From Arthrobacter echini (GTDB taxonomy: Bacteria; Actinomycetota; Actinomycetes; Actinomycetales; Micrococcaceae), in contig NZ_VSLD01000009.1 of NCBI RefSeq assembly GCF_008107445.1, positions 1 to 43,103 of the forward strand: 43,103 nucleotides of DNA, written 5' to 3'. Position 1 is the first letter of the stretch, and each line of letters starts with the position of its first letter. Below the pieces are notes generated by a model that was not told the DNA's origin, did no database searches, and was given only the letters and a program-made list of their open reading frames with translations. Positions 40,007-43,103 of the stretch are shown in pieces. The translations under genes and the position numbers were made by a program.

Positions 40007-40779
40007 GGCGGACCTGCCGCACGACCGGACTCGCCCTGGTCAGCGGGCCCACCCAGGCGTATCGCGTCGCGAAAGAGTCCTACGGGCCCCTGAATCCCCA
40101 GGAGCGTGGGCTGCTCAGCAGCGATCGTTCCGCTTGGTACCGGTTCGACACGCCGGGGCGGACGATCTACGCGGCCGAGGACAAGAAGACGGCTTTCCTC
40201 GAAGCTCTCTCATGGGCGCGCATGAGAGCCGCCCACGCCTCCTACCTCGAGAAAACTGCGGCGTTCTTCGGCGCGCCCGTCGACACCATCCGGCACGAGG
40301 TGCAGGAGCAATGGCATGCCAACGGCCATATGGCGCCGGGGTGGATCCCGGCCAACTGGCGTGATGGGCGGCTGCTCTTCGAGCTCACCTTCGAACCCGG
40401 CTTATGGGTGGACATCGCCCACGCAGATACGATGCACGCACTGAACGGCGCGTTGAGCAGCCTCCTGTACGAGATCGACGTCGAGGAAACCCTCACGCTG
40501 TCCGAGGTCACCAGCGGCCGACGGGAGATCACGACCGTCCTTGCGGCCTGGATCAAGGATCAGGTTCTCGACGACGGGTCCTACCCCATGGGGATCAGGT
40601 TCCTCTCGAAGCACGGCGCAACCGACACCGGCTCCGGGTACTGCTGGGCGTTCTGGCTTCGCCGCGCCGACATAGGCCTCAACGACGACCCCGTCGCCGC
40701 GAGCACAGGTGTGGAGATCCCGGAGAACGATCCCGCCTATGCCTTCGCTCTCTCCCGACACGACATAAAATCGCGCTGA
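40003..40779 (+). CDS. RES-domain toxin (NAD-depleting type)
   Basis: 258 residues from TTG 40003, which overlaps the antitoxin stop; no ATG or GTG fits this frame nearby. It begins the fold at ALVSGPTQAYRVAKESYGPL, carrying the RES arginine. It continues WYRFDTPGRTIYAAEDKKTA and FLEALSWARMRAAHASYL, with the conserved glutamate in FLEAL. The third RES residue, a serine, probably lies in VAASTGVEIPEN near the end. RES toxins of Xre-RES systems degrade NAD+ or transfer ADP-ribose and stop growth when the antitoxin is lost, which stabilises plasmids. Confidence 0.85.
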   Translation: MRRTCRTTGLALVSGPTQAYRVAKESYGPLNPQERGLLSSDRSAWYRFDTPGRTIYAAEDKKTAFLEALSWARMRAAHASYLEKTAAFFGAPVDTIRHEVQEQWHANGHMAPGWIPANWRDGRLLFELTFEPGLWVDIAHADTMHALNGALSSLLYEIDVEETLTLSEVTSGRREITTVLAAWIKDQVLDDGSYPMGIRFLSKHGATDTGSGYCWAFWLRRADIGLNDDPVAASTGVEIPENDPAYAFALSRHDIKSR

Positions 40780-41009
40780 TCAGCCCTCGCCCACAACCCC
40801 ACCTCCGAACACGCCCTGACCGACCCGCCCACCGCCAGGAGTAGAACCTGACGACCTCACGTCAACGGAATCATCACCGGTTCAGCTGACGCTCTCAGGA
40901 GAATTTCCCGCGTGTTGTCGGGGTGACTCGGGGCATGACGCCTCGGAACTGGACGTGACCGGAGGTGCACGCTGACTCCCTGGAGGTGGTGGGCTGGCAG
41001 GATGGTGGC

Positions 41010-42431
41010 GTGATGATGAGCTCCGTACCCGAAGAGCCGCGGCCGATGATCCTGCGGGTGATGGTCTCCCTCGAGGGCAGCGAGCCTGCGATCTGGCGGC
41101 TCCTGGACCTCGATGCCTCCCTGACCCTGGACAGGGTGCACGAGGTCCTCCAGGTGGCCGTCGGCTGGCGGGACGCGCATCTGCATTCCTTTACCGACAC
41201 GGACCCCTATCAGCGGGTGCGGCCCGTCAACGGGATCTCGCCGGCATCCCGGCGCTGGGTGTCCCAGGACCTGCTCGAGGACAGCGACGGGGCGCTGCCG
41301 GAGCGGGACTTCACTATCGGCGCGGTTCTCACCCCCGGGTCCGGGCCCGTGTTCTACGAATACGACTTCGGTGACAGCTGGACCCACCGCCTCGATCTCA
41401 TCGAGGCCCTTCCCGCGCCCGCCGGCGCCCCGCGGGCGCGGCTCGTGGACGGGGCACGCCGTGCACCGCTGGAGGACTCCGGCGGCATCGATGGCTACCA
41501 CGAACTACTCGACGCCCTCACGGACCCCGGCCACGACGACCACGACGACCTGACAGCATGGGTCGCCTGGACAGCCGGACCGTGGCAGGACTTCGCCCCC
41601 GACCAACTGGACGCCGATGGCGTGAACACCGAACTGACACGACTATTCACCGTCAGCGACACCGTCGGTAACACGGTCGGTGAGACCGACGACCAGCCCG
41701 GGGCAGAGCGCCAACCACTGGTCCAGGACATCACCGATCGGTTGCCTGCTGGGATGCGCCGCGAGTTTCGGTCTTACCTGAACACCGCGGACCTGGATGA
41801 GCCCGCGCTGGTGGACGCGGGCTTCGCCGAAGCGATGACCGCCCCCTATTCCTGGCTCATCCGCCGGATCGGCCTCGACGGCCTGAATCTCACCGCCGCC
41901 GGCTGGCTTCCGCCCGCGGTGGTCCATCAGGCAATGGTCGAGCTCGGCTGGGCTGAGCACTGGCCCGGTAGGGCCAACCGTGAGGACCAGACCCTGCCTA
42001 TCCTCCGGCTGCGCAAGAGCGCACAACGCCTGCGACTGATCCGCAGGATCAAAGGCCGGCTCGTCCTTGGAGCTGCCGCCAAGCGGCTGCTCGAGGATCC
42101 CGTCGGGCTGTGGCACTTCCTCGCCCACGCCCTGACAAATCGGACTCGGCATGACGCGGAGCGGGATGCGACCGTCCTGCTGCTCATCGAGATCGCCGTC
42201 GGAATACACGCCGACTGGGATGACTGCCTCGATGCCGTCGCCTTCGGGCTCGGCGCCCTCGGTTGGCGGACCCGCGCAGGCACCGAACTAGAGGCCGGAG
42301 ACGTCCACGGACTGCTCAGCGAATCCCGGGAGGCGCTCCGAAGCCTAGGCATTCACACAGGCTACGGACGGACAACAAGCACGGTCACCCCGCAAGGATG
42401 CACCTTCGTCCGCGCAGCCCTCCACCCCTAA
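41010..42431 (+). CDS. Plasmid pRiA4b ORF-3 family protein, copy 2
   Basis: 473 residues from GTG 41010. The domain is the same as copy 1: VSLEGSEPAIWRLLDLDASL, TLDRVHEVLQVAVGWRDAHL, FYEYDFGDSWTHRLDLIEAL, APLEDSGGIDGYHELLDALT, then a helical C-terminal half with SWLIRRIGLDGLNLTAAGWL. The two copies are clearly homologous along their whole length, with copy 2 carrying an extra acidic loop near residues 215-235. They point in opposite directions and enclose the antitoxin-toxin module. The start is supported by the shared GGCAGGATGGTG upstream of both genes. Function unresolved. Confidence 0.85.
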   Translation: MMMSSVPEEPRPMILRVMVSLEGSEPAIWRLLDLDASLTLDRVHEVLQVAVGWRDAHLHSFTDTDPYQRVRPVNGISPASRRWVSQDLLEDSDGALPERDFTIGAVLTPGSGPVFYEYDFGDSWTHRLDLIEALPAPAGAPRARLVDGARRAPLEDSGGIDGYHELLDALTDPGHDDHDDLTAWVAWTAGPWQDFAPDQLDADGVNTELTRLFTVSDTVGNTVGETDDQPGAERQPLVQDITDRLPAGMRREFRSYLNTADLDEPALVDAGFAEAMTAPYSWLIRRIGLDGLNLTAAGWLPPAVVHQAMVELGWAEHWPGRANREDQTLPILRLRKSAQRLRLIRRIKGRLVLGAAAKRLLEDPVGLWHFLAHALTNRTRHDAERDATVLLLIEIAVGIHADWDDCLDAVAFGLGALGWRTRAGTELEAGDVHGLLSESREALRSLGIHTGYGRTTSTVTPQGCTFVRAALHP

Positions 42432-42457
42432 CCACCCCAGAACCCCTCGAGGATCCG

Positions 42458-42531
42458 ATCCTTCAGGGCCGGGACCTGTACCCCAGACTGACGTTCACAA
42501 CTTCGGGGTACTCCGTTCCGCCCTGAAGGAT
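42458..42531. repeat. 74-bp two-tier inverted repeat
   Basis: Outer arms ATCCTTCAGGGC (42458-42469) and GCCCTGAAGGAT (42520-42531) are perfect. Inner arms GTACCCC (42478-42484) and GGGGTAC (42505-42511) are perfect. The two internal loops are exactly 8 nt each. It lies 27 bp after the pRiA4b ORF-3 stop and may be a terminator or the folded end of a small mobile element. Confidence 0.65.
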
Positions 42532-42774
42532 GCTCGTCCACGGCGGCTCACCCAGAGCGTCGCGACGTGGCTGTATGAAAACACTGATGTCAGTGGTGTC
42601 CACTTCAGCTCCAGGCATCGCGATGACCTCACCCTGTGGGCTGTCTTCGAAAGACCCGAGGACGGCCCAATGCCGACGTGCATTACCGACGCAGAGCATC
42701 ACTCCTTCACCGGTACGGAGCCTGAACTGATCCGCGCTCTCCAGCTCCTCGATCTGCAATGGAGCTGAGCTCAA
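42463..42774 (-). CDS. Possible 103-residue unknown protein
   Basis: An open frame from TTG 42774 with ordinary composition (IEELESADQFRLRTGEGVML, RRHWAVLGSFEDSPQGEVIA, DTTDISVFIQPRRDALGEPP). No family is recognised, and no ATG or good ribosome site is present at its start. An ATG at about residue 26 has GAAGGAG very close upstream. The 3' end runs through the 74-bp inverted repeat, which argues against a conserved C-terminus. It is retained as a low-confidence gene because nothing else explains the interval. Confidence 0.35.
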   Translation of the reverse strand: MSSAPLQIEELESADQFRLRTGEGVMLCVGNARRHWAVLGSFEDSPQGEVIAMPGAEVDTTDISVFIQPRRDALGEPPWTSILQGGTEYPEVVNVSLGYRSRP

Positions 42775-42805
42775 GCCCGAGCTGACGTGCGCCGGATCGT
42801 TGCAC

Positions 42806-42836
42806 GTGATTGTCCAACAGCCCGTTGGACAATCAC
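42806..42836. repeat. Perfect 13-bp inverted repeat with 5-nt loop
   Basis: GTGATTGTCCAAC (42806-42818), AGCCC, GTTGGACAATCAC (42824-42836). It could be a hairpin or a recombination/protein-binding site. There is no U tract on either side. Confidence 0.5.
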
Positions 42837-42893
42837 TTCTCGACCACCAGCGTCAGCTCTGAAGTAATTGCGAGACAGGTCCTGGTGCATTCC

Positions 42894-43103
42894 GGGGGGG
42901 GGGGGGGGGGGGGGCGGGGGGGGGGGGGGGGGGGGGGTGGGGGGGGGGGGGGGGGGGGGGGTTTGGGGGGGGGCTTGTCGTGTTGGTTCCTTTTTTACCC
43001 CATGGTCGTGCCCCTGCCCAACCCTGTTTACAGTAGGGTGTGTCGCCGTTACATTAAAAAAATAAAACATCTTATTAGTATGTATAATTGTCTGTCACGG
43101 TCG
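42894..43103. other. Poly-G tract and AT-rich tail, probable contig-end artefact
   Basis: About 80 bases from 42894 are nearly pure G, broken only by single C, T and a TTT. They are followed by sequence that becomes AT-rich (TTACATTAAAAAAATAAAAC near 43050), unlike the rest of the window. No genes are called here. Confidence 0.7.

Noticed and set aside
42771..43070. Open frame encoding a polyproline protein on the minus strand (and polyglycine on plus)
   Set aside because: Produced by the poly-G artefact.
1..43103. Search for tRNA, rRNA, replication initiator and ParA genes
   Set aside because: No cloverleaf-like segment, rRNA signature, Rep or ParA Walker protein was recognised by reading; a model-based search would be needed to exclude small RNAs.

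Overview
The window is GC-rich DNA from a high-GC Gram-positive bacterium, most likely of the order Micrococcales. It appears to be part of a conjugative or mobilisable plasmid. The protein families point this way: an actinobacterial-type DUF4192 protein, a two-domain MobF relaxase, a KfrA-like protein, an SSB with an acidic tail, and many actinobacterial IS110, IS256, IS21 and IS5 elements. No replication initiator or ParA was found, so the replicon core probably lies outside the window.

Layout. 1-900: IS3 and IS256 scraps, the latter joined to a truncated methyltransferase. 1.2-5.8 kb: a wrecked Tn402/Tn5053-like transposon. One terminal repeat remains at 1210, followed by an IS256-type element that is itself split by an IS110 element, then the end of tniB, tniQ and the other terminus, next to a 354-bp coding-free element with the same kind of ends. 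5.9-8.7 kb: a serine resolvase, a small unknown gene, an HNH-type protein and an MpaB-like oxygenase. 8.7-14.0 kb: plasmid genes all reading rightward (unknown gene, NrdH-like redoxin, ssb, kfrA-like, two small genes, DUF4192). 14.2-17.8 kb: an IS21 element carrying an Xre regulator and a membrane protein. 17.8-27.7 kb: accessory genes suggesting defence against electrophiles and aldehydes (two-domain VOC dioxygenase, F420-type reductase, MarR, glutathione-independent formaldehyde dehydrogenase, GNAT, ASCH, NmrA-like reductase, HxlR), interspersed with IS256 and IS5 copies. 27.9-30.2 kb: a large ParB-like gene. 30.2-31.3 kb: a candidate oriT/ori region with two leftward genes beside it. 31.3-36.1 kb: the relaxase-helicase. 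36.2-42.4 kb: a YhcG-type nuclease, two paralogous pRiA4b-ORF3 proteins and a tandem-antitoxin Xre-Xre-RES toxin module. The final 200 bp hold a long G homopolymer and AT-rich sequence that looks like a contig-end artefact.

The most interesting signal is a roughly 400-nt non-coding element, rich in small hairpins. It occurs three times (about 8811-9217, 12463-12875 and 27856-28250), each copy directly in front of a plasmid gene: an unknown gene followed by nrdH-ssb, DUF4192, and a large ParB-like protein. All these genes point toward the presumed transfer origin next to the relaxase. That matches the layout of conjugative leading regions such as that of F, where repeated single-stranded promoters (Frpo/ssi) drive ssb, a large ParB-like gene and others from the incoming strand. 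I propose the repeat is an actinobacterial counterpart, either a single-strand promoter or a structured leader RNA. This is inference from position and structure and has not been tested.
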